8,814 nt of DNA from Legionellales bacterium UBA5158 (GCA_002413665.1 DHXK01000033.1:821-9634), one strand, 5' to 3'. Positions 1 through 5,852 are shown, counted from the first letter of the stretch. The notes: generated by a model not told the origin, from the letters alone. Numbers and translations: made by a program.

Positions 1-168
1 TATGGATTAAATTATAGTTTCTTTAATTTAATTCCATCCGCGCAATGGCTGTTACTTTCTCTTTCTGTTTTACAAAATGATTTTTTAACAAAGCATTTAT
101 TTTGGCTAACTATGTATGGAGTGGGATTTTATGCTTGTGTGCAGCTTAGAAATAAGTATTCTCAATAA
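1..168 (+). CDS. C-terminal end of an unidentified membrane protein (partial)
   Basis: An open frame runs in from the left edge of the window and ends at TAA 166-168, giving the last 55 residues of a protein. The piece is strongly hydrophobic: a stretch around WLLLSLSVL and a second around FWLTMYGVGFYACV look like one or two membrane helices, followed by a short basic tail (QLRNKYSQ). That is typical of the C-terminus of a polytopic inner-membrane protein such as a permease, but no family motif is visible and I do not recognise it. It is tail-to-tail with hemW, with only 12 bp between the two stop codons and no obvious terminator hairpin in that gap. The real start lies outside the window. 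Confidence 0.6.
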   Translation, partial: YGLNYSFFNLIPSAQWLLLSLSVLQNDFLTKHLFWLTMYGVGFYACVQLRNKYSQ

Positions 169-180
169 AAAGTTGGGTTT

Positions 181-1350
181 CTATCTATTTGGTTTATCTA
201 AAAACATCCCCACCAAATCATTTAAAAATCTCTGACCTAGCTCTGTTGCACATAAAACGTTAGGGTTATTTTCTAACAATTTTTTATGGATAGCATCTGA
301 GATGACACTTTGAACAATGCTTAACGATAAACCTGTACGCTCAGCAAAATAATGACTAGGGACGCCCTGATTTAATCGTAAGGCATTTAGCATAAATTCA
401 AACATGGTGTCTGCAGGAGAAATAATTCTTTGTTCAGCAATAAATTTTTGGTCGGATAAATAATCGCGTGGATTTTTGATTTGGGAATGCCGCGTTATTA
501 TTTGTTTATCCATGTCAGTAAGCTTACTATGTGCGCCGGCACCAATACCCAAATAATCGCCAAATTCCCAATAATTTAAATTGTGAGCGCATTCTCGTTC
601 TGGCTTGCTATAAGCAGACACTTCATATTGATACATCCCATGTTGCGCTAAAAGAGATTTACCTTGTTCTTGAATGTCTGCCAACACATCTTCGGTGGGA
701 AGTGTAGGGGGTTGACTGTGAAATAATGTATTAGGTTCTATCGTAAGTTGATACCAAGACAAATGATTTGTTTTCCAGACAAGTGCATCACGCAAATCCT
801 CCAATGCATCTTCAACGGATTGATTGGGAAGACCATGCATTAAATCAAGATTGATATTATCGAAACCTACCCGCTGTGCAATTTCAATTGCACGTAATGC
901 ATATTCTCGATTATGAATGCGGCCTAGTGCTTTCAGTTTTTCATCTTGTAAGCTTTGCAATCCTAACGATAAACGATTTATCCCAGCATCACGAAAACCT
1001 TTAAAGCGTGATTCATCAATGGTGCCCGGATTCGCTTCTAACGTGATTTCTACGTCTGGCCCTAAGGGTAGGCGTGTATTGACCTCCCTTAAAATTTTAT
1101 CGACAGATGCCGCGGAAAATAAACTAGGTGTCCCACCACCAAAAAATATACTCGTTAATCGTCGACCCCAAATTTGAGGTAGATGTTCTTCTAAGTCTTT
1201 TACCAAGGCACGGACATATAGTTCTTCTGGCAATGAGTCAGGTGCCTGGTGCGAATTGAAGTCGCAATAGGGGCACTTACGCACGCACCATGGAAGATGT
1301 ATGTACAAACTTAATGGTATGGGGCAGTCAAATTTTTGCATGGTCGGCAT
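181..1350 (-). CDS. hemW: HemW, radical SAM heme chaperone (HemN-like, formerly YggW)
   Basis: The gene encodes 389 residues, close to the usual size (about 380) for the family. The radical-SAM cluster motif C-x3-C-x2-C is at Cys22, Cys26 and Cys29 in the context PWCVRKCPYCDF. It is followed by the SAM-binding glycine motif GGGTPSL (71-77) and, further on, by the family signatures LGLQS, DLMHGLPNQ and NYWEFGDYLGIGAGAHS. The Phe after the third Cys, where HemN has a further Cys, is the pattern of HemW rather than coproporphyrinogen dehydrogenase. Known members bind a [4Fe-4S] cluster and SAM, carry heme, and hand it to membrane hemoproteins such as respiratory oxidases. The start is either Met1 (1350) or Met4 (1341); neither has a clear Shine-Dalgarno. 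The gene is divergent from mdh and is not preceded by rdgB, its partner in Escherichia coli. Many genomes label this family 'HemN-like', which is a naming issue and not evidence for decarboxylase activity. Confidence 0.95.
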   Translation of the reverse strand: MPTMQKFDCPIPLSLYIHLPWCVRKCPYCDFNSHQAPDSLPEELYVRALVKDLEEHLPQIWGRRLTSIFFGGGTPSLFSAASVDKILREVNTRLPLGPDVEITLEANPGTIDESRFKGFRDAGINRLSLGLQSLQDEKLKALGRIHNREYALRAIEIAQRVGFDNINLDLMHGLPNQSVEDALEDLRDALVWKTNHLSWYQLTIEPNTLFHSQPPTLPTEDVLADIQEQGKSLLAQHGMYQYEVSAYSKPERECAHNLNYWEFGDYLGIGAGAHSKLTDMDKQIITRHSQIKNPRDYLSDQKFIAEQRIISPADTMFEFMLNALRLNQGVPSHYFAERTGLSLSIVQSVISDAIHKKLLENNPNVLCATELGQRFLNDLVGMFLDKPNR

Positions 1351-1428
1351 TTTAGCACATTTATCACTCGTACCTGGGGCGTTTTTTGCGGTAAAATGTC
1401 GCCAATACTTTTACGGGAGCCATGATCC
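1351..1428. promoter_or_regulatory. Divergent hemW / mdh intergenic region
   Basis: This 78-bp gap must hold the start signals for both hemW (leftward) and mdh (rightward). On the plus strand TAAAAT at 1392-1397 could be a -10 box for mdh, but I find no matching -35 at 16-18 bp. On the minus strand there is no convincing promoter. The clear element is the mdh Shine-Dalgarno GGGAG at 1415-1419, which sits 9 nt before ATG 1429. An out-of-frame ATG at 1422 lies only 2 nt beyond that site and is too close to be used. Confidence 0.4.
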
Positions 1429-2415
1429 ATGAAAAAACGTGTCAAAATTGCAATCTCAGGTGCCGCCGGCCAAATTGGCTATGCTTTAATTTTTCGTATT
1501 GCTTCCGGTCAAATGCTGGGACCTGATACTGAAGTCGAGCTCCAATTGTTAGAGCTAGAGCAAACCTTGCCATCTTTAAGAGGGGTAGCCATGGAGTTAG
1601 ATGATTGCGCTTTTCCTTTATTAAAGAACGTTGTCTGCACATCCGACGTTAATACAGCAATGAAAGATGTTAATTGGGCCATGTTAGTAGGTGCTGTTCC
1701 TCGAAAAGAAGGCATGGAACGTTCCGATCTTTTAAAAATCAATGGAAAAATCTTTACAGGTCAGGGCAAAGCCATTAACGATCACGCAGCAGAGGATGTG
1801 CGAGTGTTGGTAGTGGGCAACCCGTGCAATACTAATTGCTTAATAGCCATGAACAATGCCCCGGATGTTCCAACTGACCGATTTTTTGCTATGACAGCGC
1901 TAGATGAGTTGCGTGCTAGAACCCAGTTAGCTAAAAAAGCCGGTGTGGATGTAACATCTGTCACACAAATGACTATTTGGGGAAATCACTCCTCTACTCA
2001 ATACCCTGATTTTTATAATGCAAAAATAGACGGTAAATCAGCAGCAGAAGTCATCACTGATACTAAATGGTTACAAAATGATTTTATTCCTCTCATCCAA
2101 AAACGCGGTGCTGAAGTGATTAAAGTACGGGGTGCATCTTCGGCTGCATCAGCTGCTAATGCTGCATTAAGTAGTGTTTACCATTTAACGCATGATACTG
2201 TCACCGGTGAAAGTTTTTCTGTAGGCCGCTGCTCCCAGGGTGAATATGATATTGAAAAAGGATTAATTTTTTCAGTTCCTTGCCGCACAGAAGGTGGAAA
2301 ACTAAAAGTAGTTGTTGGCTTACCGCAGAATGAGTTTGGCAAAGAAAAAATTCAGTTAACGTTAGATGAATTACGCCAAGAACGAGATGCAGTGAAAGAG
2401 TTAGGTTTGATTTAA
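1429..2415 (+). CDS. mdh: Malate dehydrogenase (NAD-dependent, cytosolic-type MDH)
   Basis: The 328-residue product interconverts malate and oxaloacetate in the TCA cycle. The length is standard for the MDH type 2 branch related to eukaryotic cytosolic MDH, rather than the 312-residue E. coli type. The Rossmann nucleotide loop GAAGQIG is at 11-17. Acidic residues Glu42 and Glu44 at the end of the second strand favour NAD over NADP. Substrate-binding arginines are Arg92 and Arg98 in GAVPRKEGMERSD. The NP motif is at 131-132, and the Asp159/Arg162 relay in TALDELRAR supports catalytic His187 in IWGNHS. All key residues are present, so the enzyme should be active. GGGAG at 1415-1419 gives a well-spaced ribosome site for ATG 1429. 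The gene is probably transcribed alone, since a hairpin follows within 20 bp and the next gene points the other way. Confidence 0.97.
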   Translation: MKKRVKIAISGAAGQIGYALIFRIASGQMLGPDTEVELQLLELEQTLPSLRGVAMELDDCAFPLLKNVVCTSDVNTAMKDVNWAMLVGAVPRKEGMERSDLLKINGKIFTGQGKAINDHAAEDVRVLVVGNPCNTNCLIAMNNAPDVPTDRFFAMTALDELRARTQLAKKAGVDVTSVTQMTIWGNHSSTQYPDFYNAKIDGKSAAEVITDTKWLQNDFIPLIQKRGAEVIKVRGASSAASAANAALSSVYHLTHDTVTGESFSVGRCSQGEYDIEKGLIFSVPCRTEGGKLKVVVGLPQNEFGKEKIQLTLDELRQERDAVKELGLI

Positions 2416-2430
2416 ATAGAAGATCAGGAG

Positions 2431-2454
2431 CTACAAATAGTTAGCTGTTTGTAG
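2431..2454 (+). terminator. Probable mdh terminator hairpin
   Basis: A 10-bp stem with one T-G wobble pairs CTACAAATAG (2431-2440) with CTGTTTGTAG (2445-2454) around the loop TTAG. It begins 15 nt after the mdh stop and is followed by TTTCTG. The trailing T run is short, so termination may be weak. It is the best candidate stop signal for mdh. Confidence 0.5.
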
Positions 2455-2482
2455 TTTCTGATTAAAAAAGTAGAAATTATTT

Positions 2483-2521
2483 GTAGTCGTCGTTGCCGCG
2501 GGTTCGCTGCAACGACGGTAC
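2483..2521. repeat. GC-rich imperfect palindrome between mdh and pldA (REP-like or bidirectional hairpin)
   Basis: The core stem is CGTCGTTGC (2488-2496) paired with GCAACGACG (2509-2517). It continues inward past one C/T mismatch as GCG/CGC around a GGTT loop, and outward past a mismatch as GTA/TAC. It is much richer in G+C than the surrounding DNA. It lies about 12 nt beyond the pldA stop and could block transcription reaching it from either side, but no T run follows directly on either strand, so it is not a textbook terminator. No second copy is visible in this window. Confidence 0.5.
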
Positions 2522-2533
2522 AAAAAGTATTAG

Positions 2534-3439
2534 TTACACCCAATCATTCAATGCAACACCGACACCTATGCTATTTGTATGGTGATTATACTCAATTAAG
2601 CTTTGACCATACCCACTAAATGCTTGTACATAGCCTTTAATATAAGGGGTTATAGGAAAACTCCATGCTAATTCTGCTCCTGCTCTTTTCGCGCCACTTC
2701 CTATCACATTACGAGCTAAGAGAGAGAAAACTTGATTACCATATTTGTATCCCACTAATATTTGACCGTAACCTAAATAGTGAGCCAAGTTAGGATTTTG
2801 GCGATTGTAAGTGCTGTCGTGAAAAACGTACCACGGTTTTACACTTACCATCCAATTTCCTGTCGATGAAATAGCCTCTACATAAATTCGATTCCAGCTT
2901 CTTTCTAACGTTCCACCGAAACCATTGGATTGATGATCAGCTCCTATATTCACAAAATTAATATGCCAATCTTTATATAAATGTAAGTTAATTTCATTTG
3001 CTAAATATAATTCTGGTTCATAATCGGATTCTCTAAAAAAAGGATTATGATTATATAATTGCCAATAAGAAAGCTGCGAATAAGCAAAATACAATGATGA
3101 AAAAGAAGAGTTGATATTTCTCCAGATAGGTACTTTGAAACTTAATTGATATTTTACTTCAGAACTTTTAATAGATTGATTGCCAGCTACATTATCTTTG
3201 TATATGGAGCTATAAGGCGAGCCAGTAAAGTAATATGGCAATACATAATTAGGCTTATAAAGATTGATAGAAAAATAATTTGGAGGTAATTTTTTTTCTG
3301 CTTGAGCTCTTTTTTTAACGGGGCTTTGCTTCAGTTCTGCTAGCTGTATAGGTGTTTCAGTAGATTGAGCGATAGATGTCATCGAGTAAAAAATGGATAA
3401 AATCATTACAGATATTTTTAAAAAAACAGGTAGTCGCAT
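2534..3439 (-). CDS. pldA: Outer-membrane phospholipase A (OMPLA/PldA family)
   Basis: The 301-residue product is an outer-membrane beta-barrel lipase that hydrolyses phospholipid acyl esters; known members act on phospholipids misplaced in the outer leaflet and dimerise with calcium. A Sec signal peptide occupies residues 1-24, with likely cleavage after SIA. Residues 25-50 form a Lys/Gln-rich linker. The barrel begins near residue 53 (PNYFSINLYKPNYVLPYYF). The catalytic set is intact: His169 and Ser171 in GADHQSNG and Asn183 in RSWNR, the same H-x-S and 14-residue spacing as E. coli His142/Ser144/Asn156. Other family marks are PFFRESDYEPE (133-142) and the aromatic-rich strands. The C-terminus NDWV is not the usual terminal Phe. 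AGGA 7 nt upstream supports ATG 3439, and a promoter is visible in the 79-bp gap to the upstream ZIP gene. In Legionella and other pathogens PldA homologues have been discussed in relation to host-membrane activity; that role here is speculative. Confidence 0.92.
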   Translation of the reverse strand: MRLPVFLKISVMILSIFYSMTSIAQSTETPIQLAELKQSPVKKRAQAEKKLPPNYFSINLYKPNYVLPYYFTGSPYSSIYKDNVAGNQSIKSSEVKYQLSFKVPIWRNINSSFSSLYFAYSQLSYWQLYNHNPFFRESDYEPELYLANEINLHLYKDWHINFVNIGADHQSNGFGGTLERSWNRIYVEAISSTGNWMVSVKPWYVFHDSTYNRQNPNLAHYLGYGQILVGYKYGNQVFSLLARNVIGSGAKRAGAELAWSFPITPYIKGYVQAFSGYGQSLIEYNHHTNSIGVGVALNDWV

Positions 3440-3478
3440 TGAAAGTTCCTCTTATGGTATGTGCTATCTGAGCGAAAT

Positions 3479-3507
3479 ATCATAGGCTAGAAATAAATAG
3501 ACAACAA
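3479..3507 (-). promoter_or_regulatory. Predicted sigma-70 promoter of pldA
   Basis: Read on the minus strand, TTGTTG (3507-3502) and TATGAT (3484-3479) are separated by exactly 17 bp. The -10 matches consensus at five of six positions; the -35 matches only at TTG. Transcription would begin roughly 30 bp before the pldA start, so pldA can be expressed independently of the ZIP gene upstream. Confidence 0.45.
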
Positions 3508-3518
3508 GGAATAGTTGA

Positions 3519-4286
3519 TTAAGACCAAATCGCTAACAGCGCCATCACGCAAAGCCCACCTACTAACGCGGCAAACTCTATCATTCCTTCACCTTCATGC
3601 GATCGTTTATGATGATTAATGTGATGCAATGTAGACATATATAAAAACGTGCCTGCAGCAAATGCCGTAAATCCGGCAGTTAGCAGATGCCCTGTTTTAT
3701 CCTGCAAAATGAGTGTCATCGTGGTTCCTAAAGCAATCCCGAGTGGGGTCATCAATGAAAATATTGCGATTAAGATTAGGGTATGTCGCATTAACAATTT
3801 ACTTTGATTTAAAGTCACAGCTAGCGCAAAACTCTCAGATCCTTTGTGAGCAATGATCGCTAAAAAAATGATGGAAGCAGTTGCGAGAGTGGTATTAATT
3901 CCCAGTACGGCGCCTTCTATCAGAGAATGAATAATAATAATCACTGCAAAGATATAAGAAATAGCTTTTCCAGTAGAATGCGAATCAGAGTTTCCTGCTA
4001 GTCTTTCAAGAAAAAGTAATAATAAAAATCCGGCCGCGCAAAGTAATTCTGACAGTGGATATTCTGTGAGCCCAAAGATTTGTCTAAACTCAATAGTGGC
4101 ATCTGGCAACATATGAAATAAAGCCGCCCCTAAAAAAATGCCACTGGCAAATGCGTCACCTAATTCTAATAATCCATTGTGAGCAGGGTGTGCTCGGGCT
4201 CTGAGTGGATAGATAACGGCAACAAGGCTGGTAATAAAAATTAAAAATCCAGCGATGGCTTTGTAAGTTATAAGAGTCACATGCAT
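3519..4286 (-). CDS. ZIP-family divalent metal (zinc/iron) transporter
   Basis: The 255-residue inner-membrane protein has about eight predicted helices. The two metal-binding helices are diagnostic: HSLIEG (His120, Ser121, Glu124) in TM4 and AHKGSESFALA (His147, Glu151) in TM5. The TM2-TM3 region has the typical DAFASGIFLGAALFHMLPDA pattern. A histidine-containing loop (NSDSHSTG, 99-106) lies between TM3 and TM4, and a second His-rich stretch (HHINHHKRSH, 221-230) lies near the C-terminus; both could help sense or deliver metal. Characterised ZIP proteins move Zn, Fe or Mn into the cytoplasm. The exact metal cannot be told from sequence. The sequence is closer to ZIP proteins annotated in protists and other eukaryotes than to bacterial ZupT as I remember it, but this needs a search. 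The start at 4286 has a weak ribosome site. No Zur or Fur box is obvious upstream. Confidence 0.88.
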   Translation of the reverse strand: MHVTLITYKAIAGFLIFITSLVAVIYPLRARAHPAHNGLLELGDAFASGIFLGAALFHMLPDATIEFRQIFGLTEYPLSELLCAAGFLLLLFLERLAGNSDSHSTGKAISYIFAVIIIIHSLIEGAVLGINTTLATASIIFLAIIAHKGSESFALAVTLNQSKLLMRHTLILIAIFSLMTPLGIALGTTMTLILQDKTGHLLTAGFTAFAAGTFLYMSTLHHINHHKRSHEGEGMIEFAALVGGLCVMALLAIWS

Positions 4287-4312
4287 GTCTCGTCAGGTTC
4301 TGTAGACTTGAG

Positions 4313-4318
4313 TATAAT
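4313..4318 (+). promoter_or_regulatory. Possible -10 box for the 4456 gene
   Basis: A perfect TATAAT lies on the plus strand, but the sequence 16-18 bp upstream does not resemble a -35. If used, transcripts would begin near 4325 and carry a leader of about 130 nt containing both inverted repeats at 4382-4445. The overlapping minus-strand reading (TATACT, 4317-4312) could equally be a -10 for the ZIP gene. Confidence 0.3.
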
Positions 4319-4381
4319 TCTAAAAAACAGTCGCTGCCTACTTTTTACGATCATAGTCTATTTTCTTCACTTCAAAAGATG

Positions 4382-4405
4382 AACCCTTAATGTTCTCTTA
4401 AGGTT
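4382..4405 (+). repeat. Inverted repeat 1 in the leader of the 4456 gene
   Basis: AACCCTTAA (4382-4390) pairs with TTAAGGTT (4398-4405) except for one bulged C, around the loop TGTTCTC. It directly abuts the longer inverted repeat that follows. The two may act as one structural unit in the transcript or as a protein-binding region in DNA. Confidence 0.4.
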
Positions 4406-4445
4406 GTATTGGATTATTTTTTAACCATAAAAAATAATCCAATAC
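4406..4445. repeat. Perfect 18-bp inverted repeat just upstream of the 4456 start
   Basis: GTATTGGATTATTTTTTA (4406-4423) is the exact reverse complement of 4428-4445, with only ACCA between the arms. The right arm ends 10 nt before ATG 4456. Neither side has a following T run, so it is not a standard terminator in either direction, although it could act as one for readthrough. As RNA it would form a long AU-rich hairpin next to the start codon; as DNA it could be an operator or a miniature palindromic element. Confidence 0.75.
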
Positions 4446-4455
4446 GCGGTATTCC

Positions 4456-4788
4456 ATGAAAATATATTATTTTGCTTCTGTTCATAGCCAGGTTGAGGTT
4501 GAAACTGAAATAAACGTCACCCCTAAAAAATTAGGCACCACAGCCGAGCATCTTGCTTATGCTATCTCAGCCGCTGTAGACAAGGCTCAAGAGCTGTTGG
4601 CATCAAATCCACAAGTTGCCAATTTAAATGATGCAATTAGAAATATTTTTGTTGCCTGCATGCAAGAGTCTGCTATTACTCAAGAAGTCATGGCGCAGCA
4701 ATCTTTGCCCGTAGACTTTGATTTTACAAGCCAAAATTTACAAAACAAGCTTGCTAGGCATTTCATCCTTAAAGGAATCCTGAATTAG
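4456..4788 (+). CDS. Small hypothetical protein, probably truncated by a frameshift
   Basis: The 110-residue product is not recognised. It has no signal peptide or membrane helix and should be cytoplasmic or secreted by a Sec-independent route. Residues 1-21 look like two beta strands (KIYYFASV, VEVETEINV). Residues 28-75 are alanine-rich and probably helical (AEHLAYAISAAVDKAQELLA). There is no good Shine-Dalgarno before ATG 4456; only GCGGTATTCC separates it from the 18-bp inverted repeat, which is unusual and may mean low or conditional translation. Shortly before the TAG stop a neighbouring frame opens and reads on to 4940 as convincing protein, so the original product was probably about 160 residues. 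It has no clear operon partner: the next gene, 5043, has its own promoter and ribosome site. Confidence 0.55.
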   Translation: MKIYYFASVHSQVEVETEINVTPKKLGTTAEHLAYAISAAVDKAQELLASNPQVANLNDAIRNIFVACMQESAITQEVMAQQSLPVDFDFTSQNLQNKLARHFILKGILN

Positions 4789-4940
4789 TCGATAGAAGTT
4801 GGGCAAGACTAACACAAGGAATGAGTCATTTTAGCGATAGAATACAGCAGCTTGCAGAGCCATACTTACCTGCAGCAGCTGCGGAGCATGTTGATCTAGA
4901 GCCGGAAGGTCAGACTTTTTTAAGAAATTGGAGCCTCTAA
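4773..4940 (+). pseudogene. Out-of-frame continuation of the 4456 gene (candidate frameshift remnant)
   Basis: In the -1 frame relative to the 4456 gene, an open stretch runs from just after TAA 4770-4772 to TAA 4938-4940. It encodes 55 residues that look like real protein, including NPELVDRSWARL, MSHFSDRIQQLAEPYLP and TFLRNWSL, with three Trp residues and no low-complexity sequence. The only start codon inside is ATG 4821, and its AAGGA touches the ATG with no spacing, so independent translation is unlikely. The two frames overlap only between 4773 and 4788, which is where a one-base insertion or an assembly error would have to lie. The simplest reading is one broken gene spanning 4456-4940. 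A short separate gene of 39 residues from 4821 is the alternative. Confidence 0.45.
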
Positions 4941-4982
4941 AATTGTTCTAAAATAAAACATTTATATTAAATCATTTATTTT

Positions 4983-5010
4983 TTGAAGCAATTCAGGTAT
5001 CATCTAAATT
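4983..5010 (+). promoter_or_regulatory. Predicted promoter of the secreted-protein pair
   Basis: TTGAAG (4983-4988) and TAAATT (5005-5010) are 16 bp apart, each matching consensus at four of six positions. Transcription would start near 5017, giving a leader of about 26 nt before ATG 5043. This argues against an upstream in-frame ATG at 4983 as the translation start. Confidence 0.4.
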
Positions 5011-5042
5011 GCACATATTTTAAACCGTGGAGAGAGAATAGA

Positions 5043-5435
5043 ATGAAAAATATTACCAAGATTATCAGCACAGTATTGTTAAGTTCATGCATCATGAGTA
5101 GTGCGATTGCATCGCAAGCCTACTATGGTACAACAAAAGTAAGCGCTTCAAATGCTGCTAATAATTCCCGCGTTTTCTTGATTAACCATACTGGTCTTGA
5201 ATACACAGTTTACACAACATTTCATCCAACCGGCGCTAGTTCCAGTGGTCCATTGTCTCCCTATGGCACTGACACGTTTGATATCAATGAAACAGATTAT
5301 GAAGTGTGTCTAACAGTAGTGGAAAATTATTATCCTGGTGAGACAGTATTCGACGGTTGTGTAAGCTCTGGAAGAGTTGATGTTGGTCCATGGATGACAG
5401 GTACCAAAAAACCTTCAGTCAACGTTGTTAAATAA
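5043..5435 (+). CDS. Small exported protein with N-terminal SQAYYG motif and two cysteines
   Basis: The 130-residue protein is not recognised. I place the start at ATG 5043 because GGAGAGAG (5029-5036) is a well-spaced ribosome site and because a Sec signal then begins at the first residue (MKNITKIISTVLLSS). A longer frame from 4983 would add 20 residues that do not look like a signal and would start inside the promoter. Cleavage after AIA (residue 23) is likely. An alternative lipobox reading, LSSC at 13-16, cannot be excluded. The mature N-terminus SQAYYG repeats a motif of the downstream lipoprotein. Residues 43-115 look like a beta-sandwich: RVFLINHTGLEYTVYTTF, then GPLSPYGTDTFDI, then two strands bearing Cys89 and Cys106, which could form a disulfide in the periplasm. 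It lies 10 bp before the lipoprotein gene and is almost certainly co-transcribed with it. Confidence 0.75.
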   Translation: MKNITKIISTVLLSSCIMSSAIASQAYYGTTKVSASNAANNSRVFLINHTGLEYTVYTTFHPTGASSSGPLSPYGTDTFDINETDYEVCLTVVENYYPGETVFDGCVSSGRVDVGPWMTGTKKPSVNVVK

Positions 5436-5445
5436 GAGAGTGACT

Positions 5446-5721
5446 ATGAAGACATTTAAAAAAGTATTAGCAATTGTTTTAACTGGCTTAAGCTTCATGG
5501 CTCTAACTGCATGTCATGATGATTTTGACTATGATTACATGACACCACCTGTGACGGTGACGCCTGGCTCTAATTCTGAAGCGCATTATGGCGCACCGAG
5601 CAACAGTAGTGCGCATTATGGTGCTGCAAGTAACAGTCAAGCTCATTATGGCTCATCAGCGCCTGTTCCTCCTGTTCAGGTCAGTCCTAACAATAGTAGT
5701 GGCGCTTATTACGGCCATTAA
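5446..5721 (+). CDS. Small lipoprotein with AHYG decapeptide repeats
   Basis: The 91-residue protein is not recognised. ATG 5446 is chosen over an in-frame ATG at 5425 because GAGAG (5436-5440) lies 5 nt upstream and because a lipoprotein signal then starts cleanly: MKTFKKVL, a hydrophobic core, and the lipobox LTAC with Cys23 as the lipidated residue. His, not Asp, follows the Cys, so by the E. coli Lol rule it would go to the outer membrane. An acidic, aromatic stretch (DDFDYDY) comes next. Three tandem decapeptides follow (42-51, 52-61, 62-71) of the form SNSxAHYGxx, then a proline/valine spacer and a fourth, degenerate copy NNSSGAYYGH at the C-terminus. No globular domain is left, so the protein is probably a disordered, surface- or periplasm-exposed tether. 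It belongs to one transcript with the 5043 gene. Confidence 0.78.
   Translation: MKTFKKVLAIVLTGLSFMALTACHDDFDYDYMTPPVTVTPGSNSEAHYGAPSNSSAHYGAASNSQAHYGSSAPVPPVQVSPNNSSGAYYGH
5569..5658 (+). repeat. Three tandem 30-bp coding repeats in the lipoprotein gene
   Basis: Units at 5569-5598, 5599-5628 and 5629-5658 each encode SN-S-x-AHYG-xx. The sequence GCGCATTATGG is identical in the first two and nearly so in the third (GCTCATTATGG). Divergence is mostly at third positions and at the variable residues, so the array is older than a fresh duplication. A fourth, diverged unit at 5689-5718 encodes NNSSGAYYGH. Confidence 0.85.
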
Positions 5722-5737
5722 TCTGCAAACAGATTAA
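5718..5737 (+). terminator. Weak hairpin at the stop of the lipoprotein gene
   Basis: TTAATCTG (5718-5725) pairs perfectly with CAGATTAA (5730-5737) around CAAA. The stem includes the TAA stop codon. The downstream sequence ACTATTTAAAA lacks a real T run, so it may protect the 3' end or pause transcription more than end it. Confidence 0.35.
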
Positions 5738-5852
5738 ACTATTTAAAATGTGAAAGGTAACGTGTGTTTAGTTTTAGACTAGACATGCGTTAGTTATTTT
5801 AGCTAAAAAAGATTCATAGAAAAAAACACGCGAAAATATCCTCAACACCCCT

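Noticed and set aside
917..1177. Plus-strand open frame of 86 codons inside hemW.
   Set aside because: It is fully antisense to conserved hemW sequence and has no independent support.
181..1350. Oxygen-independent coproporphyrinogen III dehydrogenase (HemN).
   Set aside because: The cluster motif is CPYCDF rather than the C-x3-C-x2-C-x-C of HemN, and the length matches HemW (about 380), not HemN (about 457).
2483..2521. Textbook rho-independent terminator.
   Set aside because: No T run follows the stem directly on either strand, so I left it as a palindromic element.
3519..4286. Zur or Fur box controlling the ZIP transporter.
   Set aside because: I found no convincing match in 4287-4455; the 18-bp inverted repeat there is nearer the 4456 gene and does not resemble either operator.
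4768..4790. Programmed -1 ribosomal frameshift joining the 4456 gene to the 4773-4940 frame.
   Set aside because: The permitted overlap (4773-4788) has no X-XXY-YYZ slippery heptamer, and slipping at CTT-AAA would land on TAA 4770-4772. A simple indel explains it better.
4983..5042. Longer N-terminus for the 130-aa secreted protein, starting at ATG 4983.
   Set aside because: It would place 20 non-signal residues before a complete signal peptide and start within the predicted promoter; GGAGAGAG supports 5043.
5569..5718. CRISPR-like array, because of regular 30-bp repeats.
   Set aside because: The units are contiguous, have no unique spacers, stay in the reading frame and encode a peptide repeat.
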